In this document: piece by piece, positions 12,796-24,243 of the stretch
How the letters are laid out: the number at the start of each line of letters is the position of its first letter
Numbering within the stretch: position 1 is the first letter of the stretch
Origin: Lomentospora prolificans
Lineage: Eukaryota > Ascomycota > Sordariomycetes > Microascales > Microascaceae
Reading direction: 5' to 3'
NCBI GenBank assembly: GCA_029532625.1
Contig: JARFXM010000001.1
Span: forward strand, 1,240,001-1,304,000
DNA: 64,000 nucleotides
The notes under the pieces: generated by a model
Database searches by the model: none
Told to the model about the DNA's origin: nothing
Seen by the model: only the letters and a program-made list of their open reading frames with translations
Program-made: the position numbers and the translations under genes

Positions 12796-13374
12796 GTGGG
12801 GTCACGCTAGGCCAGGCTGGTAAGGTTACGTAGGTTTCTAGACAAGCCGATGTATGTGTACCTCGCTATTACCGCAGACCACGGCTTGCGTTGCGTGGCT
12901 TCACCCGATGCGAGGTTGCGGATTCTCTCGTCCGGCTTAGCGCCCCTGCAGTCCACTATAATATTAGTGCCAGCAGACTCTCCGCTGGCCCCGCCCGGGG
13001 ACAGACAGGCCAGGCCAGGCTAGGCTAGCAGACAAGGTCCAGCCTGTTCCAGTCTAGCCGGCAAACTGAACTGGGCCCAGCCAGCCAGGCGTCAATAACA
13101 CAGCGTGCGTGCTGGCAGCCCGGAACTCGGGGTTTGCTCCGCAAATTTAGCGCACAACTTTCCCCATGGCCTGGCGCAACTGGCCGGGGGAAAAGATCTG
13201 GGGCAGCGATTCGCGAGTAAAAGATTTTCTCTCCCCGGCCTATTATCTAGTAGTACGTGAACAGCTGCATCAAGCACCCATGGTCGCATGCATGGATCGA
13301 TGAACTCGTGCCACCGACAGGTCACGGACGACCCTTGAGGCTGAACAGCGAGTCAAGTATATATATATAATGTA
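12796..13374. promoter_or_regulatory. Divergent promoter between regulator and transporter
   Basis: 579 bp separate the starts of the Zn2Cys6 gene and the MFS transporter, which point away from each other, so they share control DNA. It is GC-rich in the middle, with a run of overlapping GGCCAGGC/GGCTAGGC units at about 13004-13030. A TATATATATATAA string at 13358-13370 sits just before the first ATG of the transporter and is a likely TATA element. Confidence 0.6.
12919..12934. promoter_or_regulatory. CGG-N10-CCG inverted triplet, candidate zinc-cluster site
   Basis: CGG at 12919-12921 and CCG at 12932-12934 are separated by ten bases. Dimeric Zn2Cys6 proteins recognise such inverted triplets, with spacing setting specificity (N10 is the Put3-type spacing). 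It lies about 120 bp from the longer start of the regulator gene and so could serve autoregulation or control of the transporter. Binding is not shown. Confidence 0.4.
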
Positions 13375-15255
13375 ATGGAGCCCAACCCATCCAACGGGAC
13401 ACCATCACCATCTCTCGACATCGCAATTCACTCACGCCTCTCGAGAAGATATCTCTCTGCATTCCTTTTCATCCATTCCGACATGGAGCCCTCTCAGAAA
13501 GTAGACCCCACCGAGGCATGGGCAGAGCAGGCAACCGGCGAGCTTGGTCTTGCCGCGAACCAAGAAGAGCATGAGACAAATGCCTGGGAAACCGTCCGCA
13601 AGAACCCGACCTTGGTCGGATGGTGTCTGTTTGCTGTCTACACCTGCCTCCTAGTCAGCTTCGAAAACCAGGCTGCCGGACTGGTCCTGAGCGTCCCCAG
13701 GTTCCGCCAGGACTTTGGACACAAGTTTGGCGACGAATATGTCCTCGACGCAGCCTGGCAGTCGGCCTTCTTTGGTGGACCCATTGCCTCCACCATCGTC
13801 GGTACCATCGCCTCGGGTTATTTCGCCGACCGATTCGGCCGCAAGCCGCTGCTCATCGGCGCCATCACTCTTTCGTTCGCGGCCATCGCCATCGAGCTTG
13901 TCGCGGAGACGAACGCCATGTTCTTTGGGGGGAAGTTTATGAACGGCTTTCTTCTTGGCGTCATCATGTCGGTGGCCTTGACCTTCCTCGGAGAAGTAGG
14001 TAATATCAATATATCGCTGTACCTTTTGGTCTTTCACTAGCCCCCGATGAACCCTCTTACTAAAAACACGAATCATCTATTCTTAGATCACTCCTCTGGC
14101 CCTTCGCGGAATCCTTACGTGCCTCAACGCTCTGATGTTTACCCTCGGTCCGCTCTCCGCTTCCATCATTGTTGAAAGGACAGGAACGTACGAGAACCGT
14201 TGGGCGTACAGATCCGTATTCGCAGCCCAGTTCGCCTTCTCTGCCGTGTCGTTCTTGGTCGTCTTCTTTATGCCCGAGTCGCCCACTTGGCTTCTAAGTG
14301 TTGGCAACAAGGACGAAAAGGCAATTCGATCGCTCAAGCGGCTAGGATACACTGACACCGAGATACCCATGAAGACGGCCCAGATCCGGAGGACGCTGGA
14401 GCAGTCTAAGCAAGAGACCGAGGGGACGACATACTTGGAGCTGTTCCGGGGGTCAAACGCCAGGAGGACAATAATTTCCATCATGCCCCTTTCGATCCAG
14501 GCCCTCGGAGGCGTATACTTTATCGGCTCCTATGGCACGTATTATATCCAGCTCGCCGGTTACAGCGTCGACGACAGCTTCAAGATGCAGATAGGCCAGC
14601 ACGGATTGGCCATGTTTGGAAATATCTGCTCCTGGTTCCTCGTCGACCGGATCGGCCGTCGACCTCTGACTTTCTGGGGCCAATTCGTCCTCACCATCAT
14701 CTTGATGGTATGTGCTGGCCTGGCTGTCCAAGGCAGCCCTGGTTCGATCAAGGGATCCGTGGCCCTGATCATCATGTACAACTTCTTTTACAACATTTCC
14801 ATCGGCGCAACGGCCTATACCCTGCTCGTGGAGGTTGCCACCTCGCGGCTCAGGGTCAAGACCATCGCCGTCGGCGTCGCGGTCCAGTATCTGGTAATAT
14901 TTTGTACCCCCTTTCTCCCTTTGCCCCCCCCCCCCGGCGCGCCAACTGTCGCTAAGGATCTCCGCGGCTAATCAACACTTTTTGAGAGCAGGTTTACACC
15001 GTCTGGGCCTTTGTCTTGCCGCTCCTTTTCAACCCCGACAAGGCAAACTTGGGCGCCAAGACTGCCTTCATCTTTGGCGGGCTTAGCACTATTTCCCTTG
15101 TGTATCTGTGGTTCTACCAAGTTGAGACGGCCGGCCGGAGCTACGATGAGTTGGATGAGATGTTTATGAAGGGCATTGGCGTCAGGGAGTTTAAATCCTA
15201 TGTTACCGATGTGAAGAGCAAGGGGAAAGCAGGCTCAATAACACGTAGCCCATGA
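13375..15255 (+). CDS. MFS sugar transporter
   Basis: Three exons: 13375-13995, 14087-14893 and 14992-15255, giving 563 residues from the first ATG or 527 from the ATG at 13483. The shorter form matches the usual family length, and the TATA-like run at 13358-13370 favours the downstream start. It is a plasma membrane proton-coupled sugar permease by family. Seen: about twelve hydrophobic segments, the loop motif GYFADRFGRKPLL, PESPTWLL after helix 6, DRIGRRPL in the second half, and FNPDKANLGAKTAFIFGGL near the last helices. FENQAAGLVLSVPRFRQDFG and YVLDAAWQSAF resemble the alpha-glucoside/maltose permease branch, so the substrate could be a disaccharide or arabinose-containing oligomer as well as a pentose. 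It is divergent from the Zn2Cys6 gene and near GH51. Confidence 0.9.
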
Positions 15256-15473
15256 CCACCTTGCGTTGCTGTATAGACTACTCACTCTCACTTGGAGAGA
15301 CACGGGAAGACATAATAGGGCTTACTATTACTTATCATTCGTTCTAGCAGGATGGAGCTGTCGTGAGCAGAAACTTAGTTGTCTTCGTTTGCACACTGCT
15401 CACGCTTCTCTTTGCAACTCTGGATGTTTTGGGACATCATGAATATTGTAACCCGTCCCATACTATTATTCTA

Positions 15474-18400
15474 TTACTTTACCGTCTTGCAGCACAAATC
15501 CTCACATCGCCCGCCGCCAACGGCTGGTCGGTCAACCACCCACACCTGGTCATCGGGCAGCGCCTCGGCAGAAAGATTGAATGGCACAAAGTGAAGAAGC
15601 AGTTTCCAAACGTCATCGCCCTTCTCATCTCCCAAGTACTCCTGCGTGACCCTCCTCAGCAACCCCTCGTGATCCTTGTCAATAGCCACTTTGGCTACGC
15701 GCCGCATCTCGGCCTTGAGTTCGGCCACGATCCGCTTGCACTCCGCGTCATCATCATCGGGATATGCCCCTCCGATTTGCGATTCTAGGATATCGAGCAA
15801 ATCCTTGTTAATCTTGGTCTTGGAAACTTCTGCCGCAAGATCCCGGAGGATATCCAAGCCCCGCCAGACTTCAGCTGGTGCCTCGTCCACCACCACGGGC
15901 AGACACGCGTGGACGTGAAGCGGTGCTCCGTCCACGTACGGCTCGCACAGTCGAGCAAGGAGATAGACTGGGTCACCCACACTCATCTTTGTATCATGTA
16001 TGAGCGCGAGCTCTCCCTGTCGAAGCGCATTGAATATCGGTTGCGACGGCCGCGTACCTTCCGCGGGCTGCACCTTATCCTTGGCGAGCAACGCGGCATC
16101 TCGCGCCTCGTATTCTTCCCACGACCAGACCGAGATGTGCTGCCCCCGTATTTGATCTCGCAGCGAGAACCACCGGCCCGTAGTCCGGTCCCGGCAGAAC
16201 ACGGGCCCCTCAACGGCCTGCTTCGTCACGAGGCTCCACGGCCAAACTCGCTGGCTGCTAATAATGTGCTCGTGCCACGGCCGCAGAGCGATGCGCATTC
16301 CCGGGAACTGCACCTGCAGTCCCGAATCCGTCACGGTACCCAGTTCGGCCGGGGAAAGGGGGTCGAGGAATCGGGCGCTCGCGCTGTTGTAGGTCAAGCC
16401 GGCCTCGAGCTCCGGGAGCAGTGACCTGGGGGCCCAACGCCAGCCATCAAGCGAGGCAAGCGTGAGGGGTTGGTCGTTGTAGAAGATGACGCGGGCGAGG
16501 AAACGGCCGCCGCTCTTCTGTACCACCATCTTCCAAACGGCGGCCATGCGTGCTTGACGACAGGGCGCTGCCTTTAGGACCGGCTGTGGGTCGAGTGAAA
16601 GCAGAGTTGCGATACAAAGGGGTTCGTCGCTCGCCACCGAAACGTTTCGAAAGTAAAGACATGACTGCATTGACCGCAGCTGAAGCAACGGTCCGTCGAT
16701 GGCGAGCTGTGCAACTTGCGATAGAGGGGGAGGAGGTGGTTTACACAAACCGGTCAATTGAGAAATCTGGGACAAAGTTAGTTAATTAGATACTACCCCC
16801 CTGACCTAGCTCGGATGGATGAGCTTTCGCAAGACTGTCTGGATGGCCACGGACAGCACCTACCTCGGAGTTGATATCATTGGATATAGCCTTGTATCTC
16901 AAGTCACCGGAGGCGAGTTCAGATAAGCGCGCGGCCTCTTGCAACAAACCGACTACTCCATCCTTGAACCGGAAGTACAGCGAAGTCGCTAGGGATCCCT
17001 CTATCTACCCGGTTAGCAGAGAATCAATCCTTGCCAAAAAAAAAAAAAAAAATAAAAAAATAAAAAAATAAAAAAAAGGCCAGATAGCAAAGGGAAGCAC
17101 CATAGCTACCTTGCAAAGTCCAAAGGCGTCTCATCCAAGTCGCGGACCCGACCATGCGCAAACAATTCTCACTAGCCTTGGCTGGCCCTTCCCCTTCGGA
17201 TCCAAAATGCGAGATGGACTCGTCGAGGACGAGGACATGGCTCGCTTCGCGGTAAACGGTAGCGATACGCTGGAGAGCGATGAGCTTCTCAGTGAGGTCG
17301 ATCGGGCAACAGAGCGTGTCGATCCAAAACCAAAACCCCGGCAGTTTGTCCTTTCCCGTCTGACATGTCGCTTTAATACCGCGTTCTTCGCTTTCTTGGG
17401 AGTCTGGAGCCGGAAAGTCTCGAATCATCCGTGCTAGCCTATCAATCTGGCAAGATTGAAGCGCATTGGCAGTTTGGTTGCCTAGTCCGTCGGCCCAGAC
17501 CTGCATTTGGGTCGTCAGTCATGGTACGACAAGGTGGGATAAAGGGAAGAGGACACCATACATGCGACAGCGCTATATACGGCTTGTCTTTCGTATAAGC
17601 CTCTACGTGGATACTAACGACCTTGGGCCCTCCCCCTTCTTCAAGATCGAACCGCAAGACCGGGAACGAATTGGTATTCGTAAGGATTTCCTTCACCTTG
17701 TCCTGATCGACGCCTATGATTTGACACCCTTGACAGCGTTCCGCATGGGTCAACTTGTATGTGGTCGGATCAATCTGCCCAGCCTGGCACATCTGAAGCT
17801 CGCAAGCATCATGGTTATACTTTTGATTCGGGTGCTTCTCCATGTGGCTCAGGAAGTGTCTAGTGCCCAAACCCGGGAAACATTGTCGGATCCGCTCAAC
17901 GTCGCTTCTACACCACCGCCGCTGCAGCATCCTGGCTTCAGCGTCGCCGCCCCGTACGAGGTACTGTATACCCCATATCCCTGCGGCAGCGCTGAATGTC
18001 ACGGAAAACTTTTGCGCGAGATTGCGCAAGATGGATGCGCAGAGCTCGCCAAGACCCGCGATCGACATGGAGATGGATGGGCGCATGTCGACCTCGCTAG
18101 CGCTGGGCAGGGCGACCATGTCGTTGACGAAACGAAGGCACTCGGATAGATAGTTGAAATAAGACTCGAGGTTTTCCCGGCCACCTCGCTGGTCTCTCTT
18201 CACAAAGTGCTGGACAATCTTGTTGCCCTCGTCGCTATTCAGGAACATGGCGCCGCTCAGGTACTTTTCCGGCAATACATCGCCGGCCTCTTCCCCGTCC
18301 GAACTTGGACCCTCAACGATGAAGGCACTATATAACGCCTCGATTTCCACGGATCGCAGGCCATTCGACGCCTCCTCATCACGCGCCGCTTGTTGGCCCT

Positions 18401-18707
18401 GGCTTGCGAGGGTAGCAGGGCACATGTTGGGGTCGTCATTGAGGCCGTACAACTCGGCGAGCAGGCCAAAAAAGAGCCAGGTTTGCAAGAAGCTTTCCTT
18501 CTCCCCCTGCTTCAGAGGGCTGAAATAGCGTCGGTCTCGCCACTGAACGCGGCAGGGACATTTTCGAAGGTGGAGAGGTACGTTGGCAAGCCAGCCCTGC
18601 CGGCAGGCAAAGTGGAGAAAGGGGCCGCCGTCCCACCGGAGATCGCCCCCGACAAACGGTGTCTTGCCAAGCGCAGAGTCGTCAGTTGGGCACGGGAGGA
18701 GGTCCAT
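15474..18707 (-). CDS. Large HET-domain protein, HVWADGLGN class
   Basis: Four exons: 18707-17562, 17500-17110, 17000-16864 and 16766-15474, giving 988 residues. The N-terminal 370 residues belong to the long non-HET region of this class (GGPFLHFACRQGW, EKESFLQTWLFFGLLAELYG). Splicing rebuilds YIALSHVWADGLGN at about residue 376, then FWFWIDTLCCPI, ASHVLVLDE and RLWTLQEGSLA, the HET core. A C-terminal region of about 430 residues ends in ALPDDQVWVVD, a usual end for the class. It is probably a cytoplasmic self/non-self or stress sensor. The second intron (17001-17109) contains a long T-rich tract on the coding strand yet keeps a GCTAACC branch site. It is convergent with the transporter, with 218 bp between the stops. 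This class differs clearly from the HET gene at 3625-5930. Confidence 0.88.
17036..17078. repeat. A-rich tract inside an intron
   Basis: Runs of seven to seventeen A separated by single T bases. On the coding strand of the HET gene this is a polypyrimidine tract between donor and branch site. Confidence 0.85.
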
Positions 18708-19296
18708 TGCCTCTACAGTAGGGGTAATAGCCCAAACTCGGTATTAGTCCTAAGCTACGCGACGTCAAGTTGCGATGTGCGTGAGCGAAATATTAAGGTG
18801 GCGGAGGCTATGAGACTATACATCCCATCCAGCCTCAGCCAGCCTCGGTAGAACTTCGGTGCGTTTCCAGAGAGCTATCCAATGTACTTACACTCCGCTA
18901 GCTATGAATGGCCACCCAAATCTGCGACTTCACGGATCACTCACTCGGCAGCCCTCATGCCATCCCACAATAACTCAAGGCGTTTTGCATCACAACTCGA
19001 TCTCTGATGCCCGGACATTCTGCTGATGCCAAAGAGGTCTCAGCTCTCTACGTAATCGTCGAATTGTGACTCCCCAGGAGGCTCACACGCACATGTGGCT
19101 GCTTCGAAGCCGAGCCCTTTTCTCTATGCCTAAACTGGGATATGATGATTGGGCTGTAATATATTTATATATATCATGGTATCTCCAATCTGCTTAATCA
19201 AGTCTCGCTCTTTTGGACTGAGGTTGGGCGTGGCGTAATCTACAACTCGGTACGCTTTCCAGTATTAATTCACATCCCGCCGAAGCTATAAACACT
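18708..19296. other. Intergenic between HET and methyltransferase genes
   Basis: 589 bp holding the promoter of the large HET gene and the 3' flank of the methyltransferase gene. No further gene or clear motif seen. Confidence 0.5.
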
Positions 19297-21009
19297 TTAA
19301 CTCTCACTTCCTGGCTTTTGACCCCAAACATATCGAGCGTTGAAGTAGAGGTGAACGTTACGGAAGTTGCGGATCAACTTGCGGATAGTCATCATAAAGA
19401 CCTGATGTTCCTCCTCGGGCCAACCCAATATCTCGGTGCATAGGAAAAGGGTGTAGCCTAAAAAGTAAAGAAGAAAAAAAAAAAAAAGAAAGGTCAGCGC
19501 ACGCACGGCAACGGGACCCAGCGTGGGGAATCAACACGAACCCTCCATGTCGCTTTCCAGCGATAATTGCACGAAGCGGCCGACCTCTGCAAGTCTTTTG
19601 TTTGCGGCCCACGGGCCCACGGGCGCCTGCAAGCGGCCATGTTAGAAACAGCGACGCATTCTCGAGTATTATTACGCCCACCGGTATTATGCCGCTCACC
19701 TTGTACGTCACTCCCTGAACCTCTTCGAACCCTGCTTCTCTGATCCCCAGCTCTTGGACGTTATCGTCGATGACTGTGAAGCTAGTGCCAATCCTCTTGC
19801 CGCCCTCCTCGAAGATTTTGTTCCACGTCTTCACGGACTCTTCCTGGTCTCCCGTGCCATCGTCGCAGAGGAATCGCGGGTCGAATTCACCAGACTCGAT
19901 CCAGCCGCCAGGCTTCAACACACGATAGGCTTCGCGGAAGAGCGCCGGCCAGTCCTTGATGGCGCCAGCCATGAAACGGATATGTACAAAGTCGAACGAG
20001 TTGTCCGGCCAGGTCCAGGGCTTCGTAGCGTCGTCAAGTTCAAACCTTACGTTGGGCGGAACCCAGGATGGCTGGTAGAGAGAGAAAAAGTTATGTCAGT
20101 ACTTTTGTCGCATTCACGAGGCTTGGAAACGGTCGCTAGGGCACTTATCGTTGGGGATAAATCCGTGCCTATCACTTCGGCACTCGGGTGTAGGTCGCCA
20201 AAGTCCCTAGGGCGCAAGGTGTTAGTATCCATTAAAACAAGGCAGAAAACGCCCGCGCGGCAGGTGGTCTAGAATACATTGCCCAAATGCCTATAGTCTG
20301 CTTGTTAACGAGCCGTTTATTACCCAACGCGTCCGGATGCATTAACGAGGGGCCATACCCGTTCCAGTACCGATATCCAGCACTTTCTAGATCGTTTCAT
20401 CATTCATCAGCCCTGGAAAAGAGGGAAATCTCGGAGGACTTGGTTAAATTATTCTCCTACCTGGCAATCTGACTTGATCGGTGCTAAATAGAGCCTATCG
20501 TTAAGAAGTAAGGTCATATAGTGATGGCTACGTAGTTGCGTGAAGTTAGAAAATGAGTATTATGCATCCCAAGTCTCGGCCATGACCTACGTGATCTCCA
20601 CGTTTTCGCTTTGCCGCTGGTCATTGGGTGTAAAGTATTGGGTGTCGTGTCTCTCGCTATGATATGTGCGTCCCCGAATGGTCCGGTATTCCAAGATACT
20701 TGACGACACGGATGCCGTCGAGCTCGCCCTGTAGAAGCTTAGCTCAGCGTCTGGCCCGTTGAGATTGAGGGACCCCAGGTGCAACTTACGCATCGTCCTC
20801 CTCTTCCCACGTCTCATCTTCTCGAGCCTGCCAAAGTGTGAGCCGGAGATCTTGTCCATCGAGACATGGGTGAGCAAGACCTCTAGTGGTTCCGCAGCCT
20901 CAAGCTGTCTAGGTGATCTAGGCGAACTATGGCCACCTGTGTTGGGGGAGTTCGCGGATCCGCCCCGTGGGCTCGCTCCGCTCTTTGGACTGGTGCCAGC
21001 GCCAACCAT
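19297..21009 (-). CDS. LaeA-like SAM-dependent methyltransferase
   Basis: Eight exons: 21009-20591, 20527-20461, 20386-20359, 20290-20278, 20206-20131, 20071-19700, 19626-19542 and 19457-19297, giving 406 residues. The family transfers methyl groups from SAM; LaeA itself is a nuclear regulator of secondary metabolism, but many relatives have unknown targets. Seen: a serine/proline-rich N-terminal region of about 95 residues, SSILEYRTIRGRTYH, LYLAPI, motif I as VLDIGTGTG (164-172) followed by IWAMDFGD, the acidic GTDLSP, VRFELDDATKPWTW, FDFVHIRFM, and VLKPGGWIE. The C-terminus is GYTLFLCTEILGWPEEE. Motif I is spread over exon 3 and a 13-nt micro-exon. The junction at 20131/20071 uses a weak GTTTCC donor and leaves a few extra residues (ISALAT), so it is the least certain. 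The start is the first good-context ATG. Confidence 0.87.
20278..20290 (-). other. 13-nt micro-exon of the methyltransferase gene
   Basis: Coding GC-ATT-TGG-GCA-AT between acceptor ATAG (intron 20358-20291) and donor GTATTC (intron 20277-20207, which has a perfect TACTAAC branch). It supplies the IWAM residues straight after GTGTG. Without it the conserved motif and the reading frame are lost. Confidence 0.8.
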
Positions 21010-22655
21010 TGTGTGGAGATACTTGGCGGTTCGACGGATCGGCGTGCTATTATACTTAGGACTGCGGGATCGAGGCACAAGAGAAGCCAAACATACGCGA
21101 TTAGACTACTAAAAGGGAACACTCGCCTCTAGTGGGGTGTGTGTGTATGGTATTATGATATGGTTCAGGGAGAGAGGTCTGGTGCTGGCTCACCAGCCGT
21201 TTTATCACATCGGGATCGCCATGGGCGGGGTAGAACAACCAGCGGGCGTCTGAGCTTTAATTGGTATTTTACCCCTGTTCGTAATCTCCAGAGAACCAGA
21301 GGTCGAAGGCACGCTAAGAATCATCATACAAGTTTTACTCAGAATGGCGGGTGCCCTATTCAGCTCCGTCTCCAATAGGTTCGTGCGCAATGTCGCACAG
21401 GATTTCAATAGTGCCAGCAGTGTATGAATATTTGGTTGCGTTCGGGCCTTTACTCCGAACTATCCGGCCCAATGAGAGCGCTACAAGTCGTTTGGTCGAT
21501 CGTCCGAGTGCCAAAATGGGCGCGGATCATACATCACACACACCTAGACCACTTCAAAAGCCAAAGAGAGTTTTAAAGCTGGCCGCGCCACATGGCATAA
21601 TCGTTCATCGACCACGCCAGCAGCACTAATTACAGAACAGGCCAAGACTAATATAGCAAGGTCAGGCCAGCCCAGCCCAGCTGTGAGCAGAGTTCGCACG
21701 TGTTTAGGGCAGGCCACCAGGGCCACTCGGCATAGTTGGGCTGGCTCTGCCTGGCAGGATGACGACTACACTAGGGTCCAAGTTTGCGCGAGTTTGAAGA
21801 AGGACCCCGTTTTCGGACTCGTCTAAGAAGATAGAGAGATAAAAGCCGGCGAGCGAAAAACAATATCTCGACTCGCTAAGCCCCCACTGGTTCTCCCGCA
21901 AGACCCGGTTCATGCTCAGTCCACAGCCCTGCTAGCGGGTGCAGATTCCCGGGCTGGTAATACAACGGAAAGCACATGCTATTATAAGCGGGAACATGGT
22001 CCTCTCGAAGTATTGGCCACCCACCGGTGAGCTCGATTGTATCGGAGATATTTCACTTCAGTGCGAAATGCACCATCGTCGAGGGCAGCCCAGCCCGACA
22101 TCGCTGACCGGGGGTCATTTATGCGGCGGACAGATTTGAATGGGCCAAAACTCGCTTCCGAGCTTGCCAAAAGAGGACAAGCAACACGTGATGCGACGCC
22201 TGAATCGGGCATGGTCTTGCTAGCATCTCCAAGGTTGCACTGTTGTGCTAGGATTCGCGGGAAAGGCTTCCTTCTGTCTTGATCAGTTGACCCAGCCCAT
22301 CAGCTTAGAATATTGAATGTTCGTTCAGTTAGCTCGACCAATCCCGTGGCTTTTGAAGTAGGAATCCTTGGCTGGTGGCTGGTAGGAACTCCCGAAAAAC
22401 AAAACACAAGTCACGTCAGGAATCCATCCTAAGACCGCACTTTGAGTGCTCGACGATCATCTCTATATCTTTCTATAGAATTCATAACATACACCTATCT
22501 TACACTGGAGTATTTAAGACTATAGTAGGTTAACTTAGACCCGACAAGCCCGTCGAACCAGCGATGGAGGGACCCACACAAACACTCCTGTTTGGTCGGG
22601 TATTGAGAAAGATAGATATTAGTTCTCCTTGACGTATGCATTGATTTTTTGTTCA
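21010..22655. other. Intergenic, no gene seen
   Basis: 1.65 kb upstream of the methyltransferase and downstream of the PD-(D/E)XK gene. Short overlapping frames only. A patch at about 21660-21760 is rich in CCAGCC/GGCAGG words, similar to the promoter region near 13000. Confidence 0.5.
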
Positions 22656-24243
22656 TTATATACTCGTTGCTGAAAGCCACCAGCTGCGTAGGTCGTTGGA
22701 AGCCCAGTCAGCCAAGAGTTGAAGGGCGCGCATAACTTGGTAGCAGCCATAGAGAGTGTGGGTTGTGCCGACGAGATAGCCTTCGTAAATCATCTGGGAA
22801 ATGGAGGGGAAAAGTCAATGCCATGCACTCTAATACGAAATGGTGGATATTGCATCAACAGGTTAGGGTTTTCAACTTACGGTCTTGCCTTGAGCTCGCC
22901 TAGCAAAGTCAACTCTCCAGCTTTGACCCCTCACGAGCAAGAGAGGCAGCACTGGCAAGTCCATCGTGGAGCCTTTGTCGCTGCGGCGGTTAGGACGCTC
23001 TTGAGCTGCGCTCCAAGCCGACGTGAGGTCGGGAACGTCCGCTGCGGTATCCTGTTGCGACTCGAATTGCCGCAGGGCCTGGCAGCCAGAAACTAGGCTG
23101 TCCAAGTGCCTGAACTGCGCGCGTGCCCAGGCCGCCAGCTGCGAGGCACCGGTAAGCTCATCGCCGTTGAGACTCTTAGTCTCTATGCTGACAGCGAGGG
23201 GCACGTCGGCTCCTAGAGAGCAATGGGCGATGGGCACGTTGATGGCGGAGCACACGCGATTTATTTGGTTAGTCTCTTCTTGTGGGAGAGAGTTGAGCAC
23301 CATGGCAAAGTCGACTTTAGCTTCGGTCACAGAGGTGTCAGGTTCGCGGAACCGTTTTTCAACATGGACCGAGGTACTGCATCAAGAAAGAAGTGTTTGT
23401 TAGTTTCAAAGTCAAAACACACGGAAACGCAAAAGAGATGCGGTTATAGACCCACATGGAGTGAAAGTCGACATGGTCATATCCTTCAAGCGCCTCCTCA
23501 AGGATGCGTGTATGGACCCGAGAATTCCAATCACTCTCATTAGCTAGACCACTATCACACTTATGGCTGTTCCTGAGTACTCTTTGGAGCTCTCGGTGCC
23601 GGAACTCGAGCTCGGAGGTACTCTCGCCTTCTTTCACTTGGCGGAACCATCTGTTTAACGGACGGGCGCTCGGACTATCTGATATCATGGAGTCCTACAG
23701 ATACAATGGCATTTAGCGTCGAGTCGAAAGAGCGAATTAGAGTGGGCAGGATTAAAAAAAAAAAAAAAAAAAAAAGCCATGGGGGCCCGTTTTTACCTTG
23801 AAGATATCGGGGATGAGCGCTTCCTCGCCGACGCTCACGTTGTATAGACTGTCGAGGAGCTCTCGTAGGGATTCTGGCAGCTCGTGTAGTTTGGCGACGC
23901 ATCGCTCTACGGGAAAATGCAGCGTTCTTCGAAGGGCGAGTTCTCGTTTACGGGGACTCGATCGGCCTGACCTAGGTGACCCGGTTCCGGATGTGCTGCT
24001 GAGATCGCTGACCGATGACTCTGAAAAGTGCATATGATCTGGCCTCGGCGTGGCATCGGCGTCAAAACCGGGCGGATTCGTATGGGCGAAGCGTTTCTGG
24101 CGCTTTGCCGGCGATGCGACCGGAGTGGACGGATCTGCCATAAGGAGGAGGTTGTCTTCGAAAGTCGCTTGAACGAGACAATCAACCCAAGCTGCGATGG
24201 CGTCGTCGTTCGCCAGGTGAGATTCCGCCGTGTCAACTAGCAT
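22656..24243 (-). CDS. PD-(D/E)XK nuclease-like domain protein
   Basis: Four exons: 24243-23797, 23694-23456, 23376-22881 and 22793-22656, giving 439 residues with closed phases. The family is abundant in Pezizomycotina and has the nuclease-like fold, but substrates are unknown. Seen: a low-complexity basic N-terminal part (SPAKRQKR, SPRKREL) that could be a nuclear signal, a helical segment with SDWNSRVHTRILEEAL, the candidate active site Asp251 in KVDFAMVLN and Glu294-x-Lys296 in VSIETK, then ASQLAAWARAQFRHL, which is typical of the family. The last exon ends with YEGYLVGTTHTLYGCYQV, also typical. The first intron has a 22-base A/T run. The partner E/D residues look intact, so it may be catalytic, but no activity can be claimed. 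The start is the first in-frame ATG. Confidence 0.8.
23754..23775. repeat. A22 run in an intron
   Basis: Homopolymer between donor and branch region of the first intron of the nuclease-like gene; a polypyrimidine tract on its coding strand. Confidence 0.9.
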
